Source: Novosphingobium sp. PhB165 (GTDB lineage Bacteria; Pseudomonadota; Alphaproteobacteria; Sphingomonadales; Sphingomonadaceae). From it: 64,000 bases of DNA. The notes beneath the pieces are model-generated. The model did no database searches and was not told the origin of the DNA. It was given only the letters and a program-made list of their open reading frames with translations. Numbering within the stretch: the first letter of the stretch is position 1; every line of letters begins with the position of its first letter. Positions 40,545-48,463 of the stretch are shown here, piece by piece. Made by a program: the position numbers and the translations under genes. The stretch is taken from positions 124,001 to 188,000 of the forward strand of contig NZ_SLVB01000006.1 of assembly GCF_004341845.1 (NCBI RefSeq), written 5' to 3'.

Positions 40545-41357
40545 TCAATAGGGCTTGTCACCCGCGACGGTGACGCGGAAGCCGGATCGCACTTCGGGGA
40601 AGTAGTCCCACACCGCGAAGTGCTGGGTGCAGCGGTTGTCCCAGAACGCCACCGAGTGCTTTTCCCAGCGGAAGCGGACGTGGAAGTTCGCGTCCTTCAC
40701 ATGGTCGAACAGGAAATCGAGCACGGCCTTGCTTTCGGGTCCCGACAGCCCGTTGATTTTCGTCGTGTAGGACGAGTTCACGAACAGCAGCTTGCGCCCG
40801 GTCACCGGATGGGTGCGGATCACCGGGTGCGCGTTGCAGGGATAGGTCTTGGTCGAATCCGGGAAGATCGCCTTGTAGACGGGATTGGCGTCGTGAACGG
40901 CGGTCAGCGGATCGAGGAAGGCCTTCATCGCCGGCGAAAGCGCGTCGTACGCCGCGTACATGCTGGCGAACAGCGTATCGCCGCCGTCTTCGGGCAGGGT
41001 GTGCAGCGTCAGGATCGATCCCATCGGCGGCTCGGCATCGGCGGAAAGGTCCGAATGCCAGTTCTCGCCCGCGACGAACTTCGACTTTTCATCGGCATGG
41101 ATGGCCACGATCTCGGGATGATCGGGGAGGCCCGCGACGCCTGAATGGATGGCGAGTTGCCCGAAGGCGCGGCCCAGCGCCTTGTGCGCGTCATGGTCCA
41201 TGGGCTGGTCGCGGAAGAACACCACCTGATGCTTCATCAGCGCGTCGTGAATCTCGGCAAAGGCCTGATTGCCCAGCGGCTTGGTCAGGTCCACCCCGAA
41301 GATTTCCGCGCCGATGCGCTTGGTCATCGGGCGCACGTCGATCAGTTCATAGCCCAT
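40545..41357 (-). CDS. TauD/TfdA-family 2-oxoglutarate dioxygenase
   Basis: 270-aa Fe(II)/2-oxoglutarate-dependent oxygenase. The facial triad is H101 and D103 (NWHSDL) with H246 (CTQHFAVWDYFPEVR), plus R257/R261 for the cosubstrate. Family members oxidise taurine, alkyl sulfonates, phenoxyacetates and related compounds. Here it is the last gene after the formamidase and extradiol dioxygenase, so it probably belongs to an aromatic or organic-sulfur catabolic route; substrate not decidable. Confidence 0.85.
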   Translation of the reverse strand: MGYELIDVRPMTKRIGAEIFGVDLTKPLGNQAFAEIHDALMKHQVVFFRDQPMDHDAHKALGRAFGQLAIHSGVAGLPDHPEIVAIHADEKSKFVAGENWHSDLSADAEPPMGSILTLHTLPEDGGDTLFASMYAAYDALSPAMKAFLDPLTAVHDANPVYKAIFPDSTKTYPCNAHPVIRTHPVTGRKLLFVNSSYTTKINGLSGPESKAVLDFLFDHVKDANFHVRFRWEKHSVAFWDNRCTQHFAVWDYFPEVRSGFRVTVAGDKPY

Positions 41358-41427
41358 TTACGGCGGCTCCAGTGTAACGCTTCATATGGTTCGTGCCGGA
41401 CGGGCCCGCCCGACACGAACGTCCTGT

Positions 41428-42531
41428 TCAGTCTTTCGCGACGGGATCGGCCACGCTGCCCTTGTGCGGGAAGATGCGGCGTTCGATGCGGCAGTGGATG
41501 CCCTGCGTGCCGTCCACCACTTGCGTCACGCCGAAGTCGGCGGCGACGCTCATCAGCGAATAGCCGTCGTTGCGCGACAGGCCCTGATGCTCGGTCAGGA
41601 GGTGCAGCATGTCCATCGATGCCGACTTCATCGCCTTGTCCAGATTCTCGCCAAAACCGTGGACGATCCAGCAGTCCGGCGTTTCCAGCAGCGGCGAGGG
41701 GAACGAGAAATCCTTGCGCAGCACGATCTGGAACAGCACGTCGAGCGAGGCTTCGATCGCGGTGCCGCTGATCTCACCGTCGCCCTGCGAAACGTGGGGA
41801 TCGCCGATCGAGAACAGGCCGCCCTTGACCTGCACCGGGTAATACATCGTCGCGCCGGCACCGATGCGCCAGTTGTCGATATTGCCGCCGTGGAGGCCGG
41901 GCGGGATCGTGCTCACCGGATCGTTGACGGCGGGCGCCACGCCAGCAGTGCCTAAGTGCGGACGCGCCGGGATGGTGATGCCGGGCAGCGCGGTGGATCG
42001 GTCGCATTCCGGGCAGTGCGTGATGCGGCCGGGCACGACGTATTTTTCCTCCACGTCATAGGCATAGAGCGCGGCGGCGGTGTTGGCGGTGGGATCGAGC
42101 TTGTAGATCGTCACACGCTCGGTCTGGCCGAATTCCTCGTAGAGATGGCCCCAGTTGGCCGCGAGGTTGGACCCGTAGTTGAAGCGCGGCTTCATCTGGA
42201 AATAGCGCACTTCCAGCATGTCGCCCGGCTCGGCGCCCTCGACGTAGATCGGCCCGGTCATGATATGACAACCCGGCGCGCGGGTGGCCGGATCGATCTC
42301 GGTAAAGATGCGGCGGATCTCGTCGTCGAACATCAGGTCCGGATCGTCGCCCGCGTGGTGGGTGACCGCCTGCGCCATGATCAGGTCGCCGCTCTTCACG
42401 GTGAGCGCCGGCTTGATCTCGGGCGAGAAATAGCCCCAGTGCACCGTCTCGGGCGTGGCCCTCAAGTGGTGCAGCGCGCCGGGTTGGACGGTGTCCTTTT
42501 CTAGCGCGGGCTTAAGGCTGATCAGTGCCAT
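41428..42531 (-). CDS. formamidase/acetamidase family protein
   Basis: 367-aa amidohydrolase of the FmdA/AmdA family, which releases ammonia from formamide, acetamide or larger amides. Family blocks: HYLRATPET-like start (HHLRATPETVHWG), VTHHAGDDPD, NWRIGAGATMYYPVQVKGG, FSIGDPHVSQGDGEI. It lies between the extradiol dioxygenase (41 bp) and the TauD-type gene (70 bp), so hydrolysis of an amide or N-formyl product in a degradation pathway is plausible. Confidence 0.85.
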   Translation of the reverse strand: MALISLKPALEKDTVQPGALHHLRATPETVHWGYFSPEIKPALTVKSGDLIMAQAVTHHAGDDPDLMFDDEIRRIFTEIDPATRAPGCHIMTGPIYVEGAEPGDMLEVRYFQMKPRFNYGSNLAANWGHLYEEFGQTERVTIYKLDPTANTAAALYAYDVEEKYVVPGRITHCPECDRSTALPGITIPARPHLGTAGVAPAVNDPVSTIPPGLHGGNIDNWRIGAGATMYYPVQVKGGLFSIGDPHVSQGDGEISGTAIEASLDVLFQIVLRKDFSFPSPLLETPDCWIVHGFGENLDKAMKSASMDMLHLLTEHQGLSRNDGYSLMSVAADFGVTQVVDGTQGIHCRIERRIFPHKGSVADPVAKD

Positions 42532-42572
42532 CGAAACTCCTGTTACGCAGGGAAATCGGGGAAAAGGCGCGC

Positions 42573-43355
42573 TTATTCGGCGCCGATGAGCACGCTCGTC
42601 ATGCTGAGCGACTTGTGCTGGATGAAGTGGGGCGCGAACTCGGCTGGCTCGCCCTCATGGCGCGCGCCCAGCACGTAGAGCAGCGGCAGGAAATGGTCTT
42701 CGCTCGGAACCGAAAGCCGCGCGGCATCGCCCAGCGCCGCGTAATCGATCACCACTTTGGGATCGTCCTCGGCGATGGCCTTGCACATGGTGGAATTGAA
42801 GTGCTCGGCCCAGGGATAGGGCGTGGCGAGCGGGTTGGCCCAGTCCATCGCCGGCAGGTTGTGCACGATGTTGCCGGTGCCCATGATCAGCACGCCTTCG
42901 TCGCGCAGCGGGCGCAGCATCCGGCCGACCAGCCAGTGTTCGGCAGGGCTCTTGCCCAGATCCATGCCAAGCTGGATGACCGGCACGTCGGCCTCCGGAT
43001 AGGCGTGGACGAGCACCGACCAGGTGCCGTGGTCCAGCCCCCAGTTGGCGTCCAGCTTCACCGGCATCGGTTCCAGCAGTTCGCGCACGCGCTCGGCCAG
43101 TTCGGGGTCGCCGGGGGCGGGGTACTGCACGTCGAACAGGGCCTGCGGGAATGCGCCGAAGTCATGGATCGTGCGCGGCTGGGCCATGGCGGTGACGGCG
43201 GTGCCGTGCGTCTGCCAGTGGGCAGAGATGCACAGGATCGCGCGCGGCTTGCCGATGCGGCCGGCGATCGCGTTCCAGCTCCTGGTCACGTCGCTCTTTT
43301 CCAGCGCCACCATCGGGCTGCCGTGACCGTAGAAGACGATCGGAAGACGGCTCAT
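42573..43355 (-). CDS. class III extradiol dioxygenase (LigB/DODA type)
   Basis: 260-aa zinc- or iron-dependent dioxygenase of the 4,5-DOPA extradiol (YgiD-like) family. Metal-binding His: H11 in YGHGSPMVA, H46 in CISAHWQTHG, the HGTWSVLVHAY region and GTGNIVHNL. It could open a catecholic ring; some relatives have other chemistry. Starts ATG at 43355. Followed closely by the formamidase gene. Confidence 0.82.
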   Translation of the reverse strand: MSRLPIVFYGHGSPMVALEKSDVTRSWNAIAGRIGKPRAILCISAHWQTHGTAVTAMAQPRTIHDFGAFPQALFDVQYPAPGDPELAERVRELLEPMPVKLDANWGLDHGTWSVLVHAYPEADVPVIQLGMDLGKSPAEHWLVGRMLRPLRDEGVLIMGTGNIVHNLPAMDWANPLATPYPWAEHFNSTMCKAIAEDDPKVVIDYAALGDAARLSVPSEDHFLPLLYVLGARHEGEPAEFAPHFIQHKSLSMTSVLIGAE

Positions 43356-43472
43356 TCGCGTATTGCTCCGTTGCTCTGAGACCCAAGGCTAGGGAGAGCG
43401 GGGGCGGATGGTCTTGCGGGAAAGCGCACAAGAACTTGTTGGTGGGGCGCGCTTCGCCTGCCTCAAAACACT

Positions 43473-43555
43473 CCGTCGCCCCCGCGAAGGCGGGGGCCCC
43501 GCTCCCTTTTGCTACATCTCAAGAAAAGCGGGGTCCCCGCCTGCGCGGGGACGAC
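43473..43555. repeat. family-3 repeat pair
   Basis: CGTCGCCCCCGCGAAGGCGG left half and AAGCGGGGTCCCCGCCTGCG right half, 83 bp in all, between the VOC and extradiol dioxygenase genes. Separates two transcription units on the same strand. Confidence 0.85.
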
Positions 43556-43622
43556 GAGGTTTGGTGATGATACGTTTGCGGTTTCCGGGGCGTCGTGGGT
43601 TCGGCAGCCCCGGAAAGCCGAT

Positions 43623-44108
43623 TTATTCCTTGGTGTAGCTCGCTGGAATCTCGGGATTCTCACCGGCTTTGCCCCACAGGAGGATCTCATTGCCCCACGG
43701 ATCGGCGAAGGCGTGGTTGTAGCCGTTGAACTCCTTCCAGTAGTGGTCGCGCCAGAGCACCTTGCCGCCCAGTTTCTCGGCGGTGGAGAGGATGCGTTCG
43801 TGGCTGTCGTCGTCCGAGACAAGTACCCAGATGCGGGCCTTGCGGCCCTCGGTCGCCAGCGTGCGCGGTTCTACGCCTTCGGGGTTCGGATGGGGTCGGG
43901 CGTTGTTCGCGTCGAACACGCCGAAGTGGAGGTTGCCGATCTGGCTGTCGGTGCCGTCCTTGTTCTGGAAGAAGCCGCCGGGAACCATGCGGTGGTAGAT
44001 CCCGTGCGGGCGCGCATCGTTCTCCCAGCCGAAGACTTCGGCGTAGAATTCGCCGGCTTTGGCGGGATCGTCGGTCGCGAAATCGACGAAGATGAGCGTG
44101 TTGGTCAT
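43623..44108 (-). CDS. VOC-family protein (glyoxalase/bleomycin-resistance fold)
   Basis: 161-aa metal-binding or substrate-binding protein of the vicinal-oxygen-chelate superfamily from the ATG at 44108 (MTNTLIFVDFATDDPAKA). Closing block YNHAFADPWGNEILLWG is typical of the fold. Function could be an isomerase, lyase or extradiol oxygenase relative; no call made. The frame extends to 44252 without support. Flanked by a terminator upstream and a repeat pair downstream, so it seems a single-gene transcript. Confidence 0.75.
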   Translation of the reverse strand: MTNTLIFVDFATDDPAKAGEFYAEVFGWENDARPHGIYHRMVPGGFFQNKDGTDSQIGNLHFGVFDANNARPHPNPEGVEPRTLATEGRKARIWVLVSDDDSHERILSTAEKLGGKVLWRDHYWKEFNGYNHAFADPWGNEILLWGKAGENPEIPASYTKE

Positions 44109-44251
44109 TGCGAAAGGCTCCCTTGGTGGTTGACCAAGGCGTAGCTGGCGGGAGTTTGCATGCGCGGCACGAGGCGCACGAATCCTTGATTTCCAGCGTC
44201 CCTCCACAAGTGCACCTAAACGCACCCGAACGGCACCTAACCGCACGCACA

Positions 44252-44288
44252 TAAAAAAAGGCGGCGCCCGACTTGGGTCGGACGCCGC
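44252..44288 (-). terminator. intrinsic terminator after the Rieske oxygenase gene
   Basis: On the minus strand GCGGCGTCCGAC pairs with GTCGGGCGCCGC across a 4-bp loop and is followed by CTTTTTTTAT. It ends the MFS-Rieske transcript. Confidence 0.92.
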
Positions 44289-44321
44289 AGCCGTCGGGAA
44301 TGAGTGACGGAACTTGTGAAA

Positions 44322-45533
44322 TCAGGCGCGTATCCGCGTGACCGGAGCAGAAGGACCGCGACGGCGATCCCACTCGGCGCGGTAGCGGTCCACCAGCCAG
44401 ACATTGAGCAACCGCTGGGCGCCCTCTTGCCAGGAATAGCGACCACGCGGCGCGAACTTGGAGCGCAGGCCCTGCTGCACCAGTTCGTCGACGTGGAAAT
44501 CCTGACCTACGATCTCCTCGACCGCGGTGTCGTTCATCTTCATCTTCAGCTCGTAGAGCGGATCGTCCATTGCTTCGGGCACCATCAGCGTGCCGATGGT
44601 CAGCGCGTGGCTCTCTGGTCCGCGCGGGTCCATGATCAGGTAGAGCACGGTGTCGTTCAGCACCACCAGCGAGAGGCTGGGCGGCAGGTTCACGAACAGC
44701 AGGCGGTTCTGCTCTTCCTCGGTCAGCTTCGGGAAGACCGGGAAGACCGCCTTCTGCGTGGCGTTGAAGGCGGCGTTCTTGTGGAGCGTGCCGTTCAGCC
44801 GGTAGTAGCCGGCGGAATCGGCAGGCACTTCGGGGAAGCTGGCAAGGCCGCTGGGGATGAAGTCGTGCAGCGGCCCGGCGTGTAGGCGGCTGGCGTGGTA
44901 GCCGTCGTTGTTATTCTCCAGCATGACCTTCCAGTTCCATGGGAACACGGTCGGTTCCTCGGGACGGGGGCCGCGCAGGTTGGCGAAATCGTAGTTGGCG
45001 ACGACCTCTTCCAGCCCGGCAAGGCGCGGGGTCAGCGGGGCGGCATCGGCATCGAAGTTGACGAAGATGAAGCCGTGCCAGATCTCGTGCCGGATGACCG
45101 GCAGGCTGGCGGCCTTCCTGTCGAAATTGCAGGTGCGGTTCATCGCCGGCGCGCCGACGAGGGTGCCGTCGAGGTCGTAGGTCCAGTGGTGATAGGGGCA
45201 CACGAAGGCGCGGGCATTGCCGTGGCCTTCGGCGACCAGCATCGCGCGGTGCTGGCAGACCGAGGACAGCGCCTTGATCGAACCGTCGCGCGTCTTGCAG
45301 ATCACCATCGGCTCGTCCGCGCGGGTGACGGTGAAGAAGTCGCCCGGGTTCTCCAGCCATTCGGCGCGGCCGACGCAGAGCCATTCATGCTCGAACAGCG
45401 CGGCTTTCTCGAACCGGTAGAATTCCTCGTCGACATAGCATTCCGCCGGCAGCGTCTCGGCTTCCAGCGTGTCCAGCGTCGAGCTTTCCAGACTGTCGAT
45501 GAACTTGTCGGTGAGAATGGTCATTGCTGGCAT
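44322..45533 (-). CDS. Rieske non-haem iron oxygenase, alpha subunit
   Basis: 403-aa oxygenase component with a [2Fe-2S] Rieske centre (C93, H95, C112, H115 in CQHRAML and CPYHHWTYD) and a mononuclear iron site (D210, H213, H218 in NNNDGYHASRLHAG). Such subunits catalyse ring hydroxylation or O/N-dealkylation. No beta subunit, ferredoxin or reductase gene is in this window, so electrons must come from a partner elsewhere. Cotranscribed with the MFS transporter upstream (90 bp). Confidence 0.9.
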   Translation of the reverse strand: MPAMTILTDKFIDSLESSTLDTLEAETLPAECYVDEEFYRFEKAALFEHEWLCVGRAEWLENPGDFFTVTRADEPMVICKTRDGSIKALSSVCQHRAMLVAEGHGNARAFVCPYHHWTYDLDGTLVGAPAMNRTCNFDRKAASLPVIRHEIWHGFIFVNFDADAAPLTPRLAGLEEVVANYDFANLRGPRPEEPTVFPWNWKVMLENNNDGYHASRLHAGPLHDFIPSGLASFPEVPADSAGYYRLNGTLHKNAAFNATQKAVFPVFPKLTEEEQNRLLFVNLPPSLSLVVLNDTVLYLIMDPRGPESHALTIGTLMVPEAMDDPLYELKMKMNDTAVEEIVGQDFHVDELVQQGLRSKFAPRGRYSWQEGAQRLLNVWLVDRYRAEWDRRRGPSAPVTRIRA

Positions 45534-45623
45534 TTCCGTGTGATGGCCTCTTGCGCCTGAAGGACGCTAGCGGGCCTTGGCCGGAGGTTCTTGGCGGTGG
45601 GCGCAGGGACTTTTGGCGAGTCC

Positions 45624-46913
45624 CTATTCGGCCGGGACCAGTTCGGTCGCTTCCGCCAGTTCCGGTTCCCCGGCGCGGCGCGGCCCCGAAGCGGGGGCCC
45701 GCAGGAACAGCATCGACATGGCCGTCGCGCCTGCCAGCATCAGCGCGAGGACAAGCAGCGCCGGGCCGTAGCCGCCGGTCACGTCGGCAATGCGGCCGGC
45801 GCCGATCGGGCCGAACACGGCAAGCGTGGTGACGGTGGTGGCCATCGCGGTCATTTCTCCGGCGATGCCCGCGCCGAAGTAGCGCAGCAGCAGGATATGC
45901 GCGGAAAGCCAGGCCATGCCCCAGCCCATGCCGAACAGTGCGGCGGCGACCGTTGCCACCAGCACGTGGCTGGCCGTCCACAGCAGCGCCATGGCCAATG
46001 CCTGCACGGCCAGCCCGGCGATGAAGATGCGGCGCGGATCGACGCGCTCGCACAAGGTGCCGGTCACGCCTTTGGCGCCGGTGCCGGCGAAAGCCAGCAG
46101 GCTCATCGCGATGGCGCCCGGCGCCGCGCCCTGGCCGAGCTGGGCGATATGCGCGACAAGGATCGAGTGGGTGGTGGTGACCACGGTCTGCACCACGGTC
46201 ATGGCGAGGGCGAGAATAATGAAGCTGGGCGTCATCAGCGCCTGCTTCACCGTCCACGGGCTGGCAGCGGGACCGTCGCTTTCGTGGCCCGCGCCCTTCA
46301 CCTGATCGATGCTCTCCACTTTCACCGCGTCGCGAATGCAGAGGAGCGAGATCACGCCCAGCACCAGCGCGCTGGCGGCCATGACCATCCAGTGCAGGCG
46401 CCAGTTGCCGGTAAGGCCGACGATGGTGCCGACGATCAGCGGCCCGGCAATGCCGCCCGCCGCGCCGGTCATGAAGTAGAAGCCGATCATCCGCGAAGAG
46501 GTACGCGGGAACCACGTCGCCAGCAGATAGACGGCGGGCGAGGGGGCGACGAGCGAGAAGCCCACGCCCATCAGCGTCGTCGCCACGAAGAACAGTTCGA
46601 GGTGATGGATCTGCGAGGCGATCAGGAAGCCGATGGCCAGCACCAGACAACCCGCGAAGACCGTCAGCCGCGTGCCGATCCCCTTCATCAGCATCGGCGG
46701 CAGTGGGCTGGCCATGCCGCAGGCCATGCCGAGCAGCGAGAAGCTGAGCCCGGCAGCGGCCTTCGACCAGCCGAGTTCGGCCACCATCGTATAGAGCACG
46801 TAGCCAAGCGAGGTGAAGGTGGTGGCGGTCACGAAGAAGAAGCCGAGCGAGGCGGCGAACATGACCAAGGCGCTGCGCGATATGCTTTTGGGCGCGGACA
46901 GTCCGGACGACAT
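45624..46913 (-). CDS. MFS transporter
   Basis: 429-aa inner-membrane carrier with 12 predicted helices, of the MFS oxalate/formate or aromatic-acid porter-like groups (ALVMFAASLGFFFVTATTF at the start; GSGW-type loop sequences). Orientation and position immediately before the Rieske gene point to import of its substrate, but family membership alone does not give a substrate. Confidence 0.85.
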   Translation of the reverse strand: MSSGLSAPKSISRSALVMFAASLGFFFVTATTFTSLGYVLYTMVAELGWSKAAAGLSFSLLGMACGMASPLPPMLMKGIGTRLTVFAGCLVLAIGFLIASQIHHLELFFVATTLMGVGFSLVAPSPAVYLLATWFPRTSSRMIGFYFMTGAAGGIAGPLIVGTIVGLTGNWRLHWMVMAASALVLGVISLLCIRDAVKVESIDQVKGAGHESDGPAASPWTVKQALMTPSFIILALAMTVVQTVVTTTHSILVAHIAQLGQGAAPGAIAMSLLAFAGTGAKGVTGTLCERVDPRRIFIAGLAVQALAMALLWTASHVLVATVAAALFGMGWGMAWLSAHILLLRYFGAGIAGEMTAMATTVTTLAVFGPIGAGRIADVTGGYGPALLVLALMLAGATAMSMLFLRAPASGPRRAGEPELAEATELVPAE

Positions 46914-47123
46914 GACAACTCCTGCGGGCTCACGGTCCGCGGAATCGCCGGACCATCATGCCCTGCAGGCTTACATGCTGCACCTGCACACTCTTGATGG
47001 TGCGCGACTCAATAGTTGATTGGGGGATGGGGATGCTGGTCGCGCGCCGAAAGCCGCCTTTCCGTTCTCTTCGACATTGCGGAAGCCGAAATGACGATGG
47101 AGAAACGGTAGTTATCCGCAAAT
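46914..47123. other. upstream region of MFS-Rieske unit, no gene seen
   Basis: Promoter-side region of the minus-strand MFS gene. Apart from the palindrome CCTGCAGG (46962-46969) no recognised signal; no coding evidence. Confidence 0.3.
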
Positions 47124-47152
47124 CGTCGTCCTGAAACAAGTTCAGGATGACG
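47124..47152 (+). repeat. family-1 short repeat, single copy
   Basis: CGTCGTCCTGAAACAAG then TTCAGGATGACG, the core palindrome of family 1 without a partner in range. Confidence 0.75.
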
Positions 47153-47205
47153 TGGAGGAGGGGGAGGAGGAAGTTTCCCACCTTCCCGAATCCGGCCCTT
47201 CAAGT

Positions 47206-47283
47206 CCGCTCGGGCTGAGCTTGTCGAAGCCCCTTGCGGCGTAGCGCTGATCCAACATCCTTCGACAAGCTCAGGATGAGCGG
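47206..47283. repeat. family-2 repeat pair
   Basis: CTGAGCTTGTCGAAGCC left arm and CCTTCGACAAGCTCAGGATG right arm around the constant core GCGTAGCGCTGATCCAACAT, which is identical in the copy at 48055. Forms a long hairpin. Confidence 0.9.
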
Positions 47284-47340
47284 TGTGAGGGGGATGAGCG
47301 GTGTGAGGGGGATGAGCGGTGTGAGCGGTGTGAGCGGGGG
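47276..47340 (+). repeat. tandem repeat, about 3 x 18 bp
   Basis: Period-18 unit ATGAGCGGTGTGAGGGGG, about three copies then a degenerate run (GTGAGCGG twice), growing out of the right end of the family-2 repeat. Confidence 0.8.
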
Positions 47341-47395
47341 AGGGGGGGAGGCTCAAAATGAGCGGGATGGGGAAGTAATTCAGCCGCTTTCTCTT

Positions 47396-47430
47396 CGTCA
47401 TCCCCGCGAAGGCGGGGATCCCGCTTCTTC
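47396..47430 (+). repeat. family-3 short repeat, single copy
   Basis: CGTCATCCCCGCGAAGGCGG then GGATCCCGCTTCTT; the left half only. Confidence 0.85.
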
Positions 47431-47528
47431 CGTTGTGCAGGGCGAGAGGTTGCCACGACGAGGTTTTTTGTTGAGACGCCACACTCTCCCCCTCATGTGT
47501 CGAGCGTGTCGCCGCCCCGTTTCCGCAC

Positions 47529-47960
47529 TTACGAGATGGACGTGTTTGTTTCCGCAGCACTTTCGTTCAGAACGATCTCGTAAACGCGCCGTTTGAAGCG
47601 CCACTCGCCCGCCTGCTTTTCAAGCGTGTCGTCGTATCTGCCGATCAGCTTCCACACGCGGCCATCTTTCAGCACCACGATTTCACGGCAATAGACCTGC
47701 GCGGAGGCTGTGGTCCCTTCAACGGTGATCGCGGCGATTTCGGTAAAGAACCCCATCTGGCCGACAATCGACCAGATACCGTCCCATTGCTCCGCGATCG
47801 CCGCCTTTCCGCAGGCTTCTGCATCACGGGACAGACGCACACCATCTTCGGCCCAAAAGGAAAGATAGAGATCGCGGTCCTCGCTCATCGCCGCGGCACT
47901 ATAAGCGCCGTACAATTCCCGGATCGCCAAGCGGTCCTCAAGCATTCCCGCAAATGCCAT
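47529..47960 (-). CDS. NTF2-like (SnoaL-type) protein
   Basis: 143-aa SnoaL-like cone protein: first helix RLAIRELYGAYSAAAMSEDRD, barrel strands with LSFWAEDGVRLSRDAEAC, and terminal EWRFKRRVYEIVLNES. Similar architecture to the gene at 13743, but no close sequence identity is seen. Near the catabolic block, so it might be a polyketide-cyclase-type or hydratase partner; not supported further. Confidence 0.72.
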   Translation of the reverse strand: MAFAGMLEDRLAIRELYGAYSAAAMSEDRDLYLSFWAEDGVRLSRDAEACGKAAIAEQWDGIWSIVGQMGFFTEIAAITVEGTTASAQVYCREIVVLKDGRVWKLIGRYDDTLEKQAGEWRFKRRVYEIVLNESAAETNTSIS

Positions 47961-48054
47961 CGCTTCCTCCGATCATCCTCGTCGGCTTGCTAAGTCTAGG
48001 CGATCGCTTGCGGCATGTCACTTGCCGGAGCTTGCGCGCCGTCATTCCGACAAG

Positions 48055-48132
48055 CCCGCTCAGGCTGAGCTTGTCGAAGCCCCGGAGGCGTAGCGCTGAT
48101 CCAACATCCTTCGACAAGCTCAGGATGAGCGG
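48055..48132. repeat. family-2 repeat pair
   Basis: Same arms and core as the copy at 47206 (CGTAGCGCTGATCCAACATC identical). The right arm begins the 23-bp tandem array that follows. Confidence 0.9.
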
Positions 48133-48234
48133 GGTGGGAGGCTCAGAATGAGAGGGGTGGGAGGCTCAGGATGCGAGGGGTGGGAGGCTCAGAATGAGAG
48201 GGGTGGGAAGCTCAGGATGAGAGGGGTGGGGGAG
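48119..48234 (+). repeat. tandem repeat, 5 x 23 bp
   Basis: Unit CTCAGGATGAGCGGGGTGGG plus AGG, starts at 48119, 48142, 48165, 48188 and 48211; copies differ by 1-3 bases (A/G and C/G). The first unit is the right arm of the preceding family-2 repeat, so the array appears to have grown from it. Confidence 0.9.
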
Positions 48235-48256
48235 GCAAACTCAGTCGCTTTCTCTT

Positions 48257-48351
48257 CGTCATCCCCGCGAAGGCGGGGATCCCGCTTCTTCTTTTGTGCG
48301 GGGCGGGAGGTGGCCAAGAAAAGCGGGACCCCCGCCTTCGCGGGGGCGACG
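48257..48351. repeat. family-3 repeat pair
   Basis: CGTCATCCCCGCGAAGGCGG and AAGCGGGACCCCCGCC then TTCGCGGGGGCGACG, 95 bp. Lies about 110 bp beyond the TonB receptor stop. Confidence 0.85.
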
Positions 48352-48463
48352 GGGAGTTTGGGACGGACTCGCTGCATTCGCCATCGCAAACAGAAGAACG
48401 CGCCGGCCTTGCAGCCGACGCATCCCCCCAAAAAACCAATGGTGCGACCCGATTGGCTCCCTC

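Noticed and set aside
40363-40548. 61-aa minus-strand ORF between TauD-type and nucleotidase genes
   Set aside because: Covers a strong hairpin, lacks a ribosome binding site and has low-complexity content.
48119-48234. CRISPR array
   Set aside because: Units are directly adjacent with no unique spacers and no cas genes nearby.
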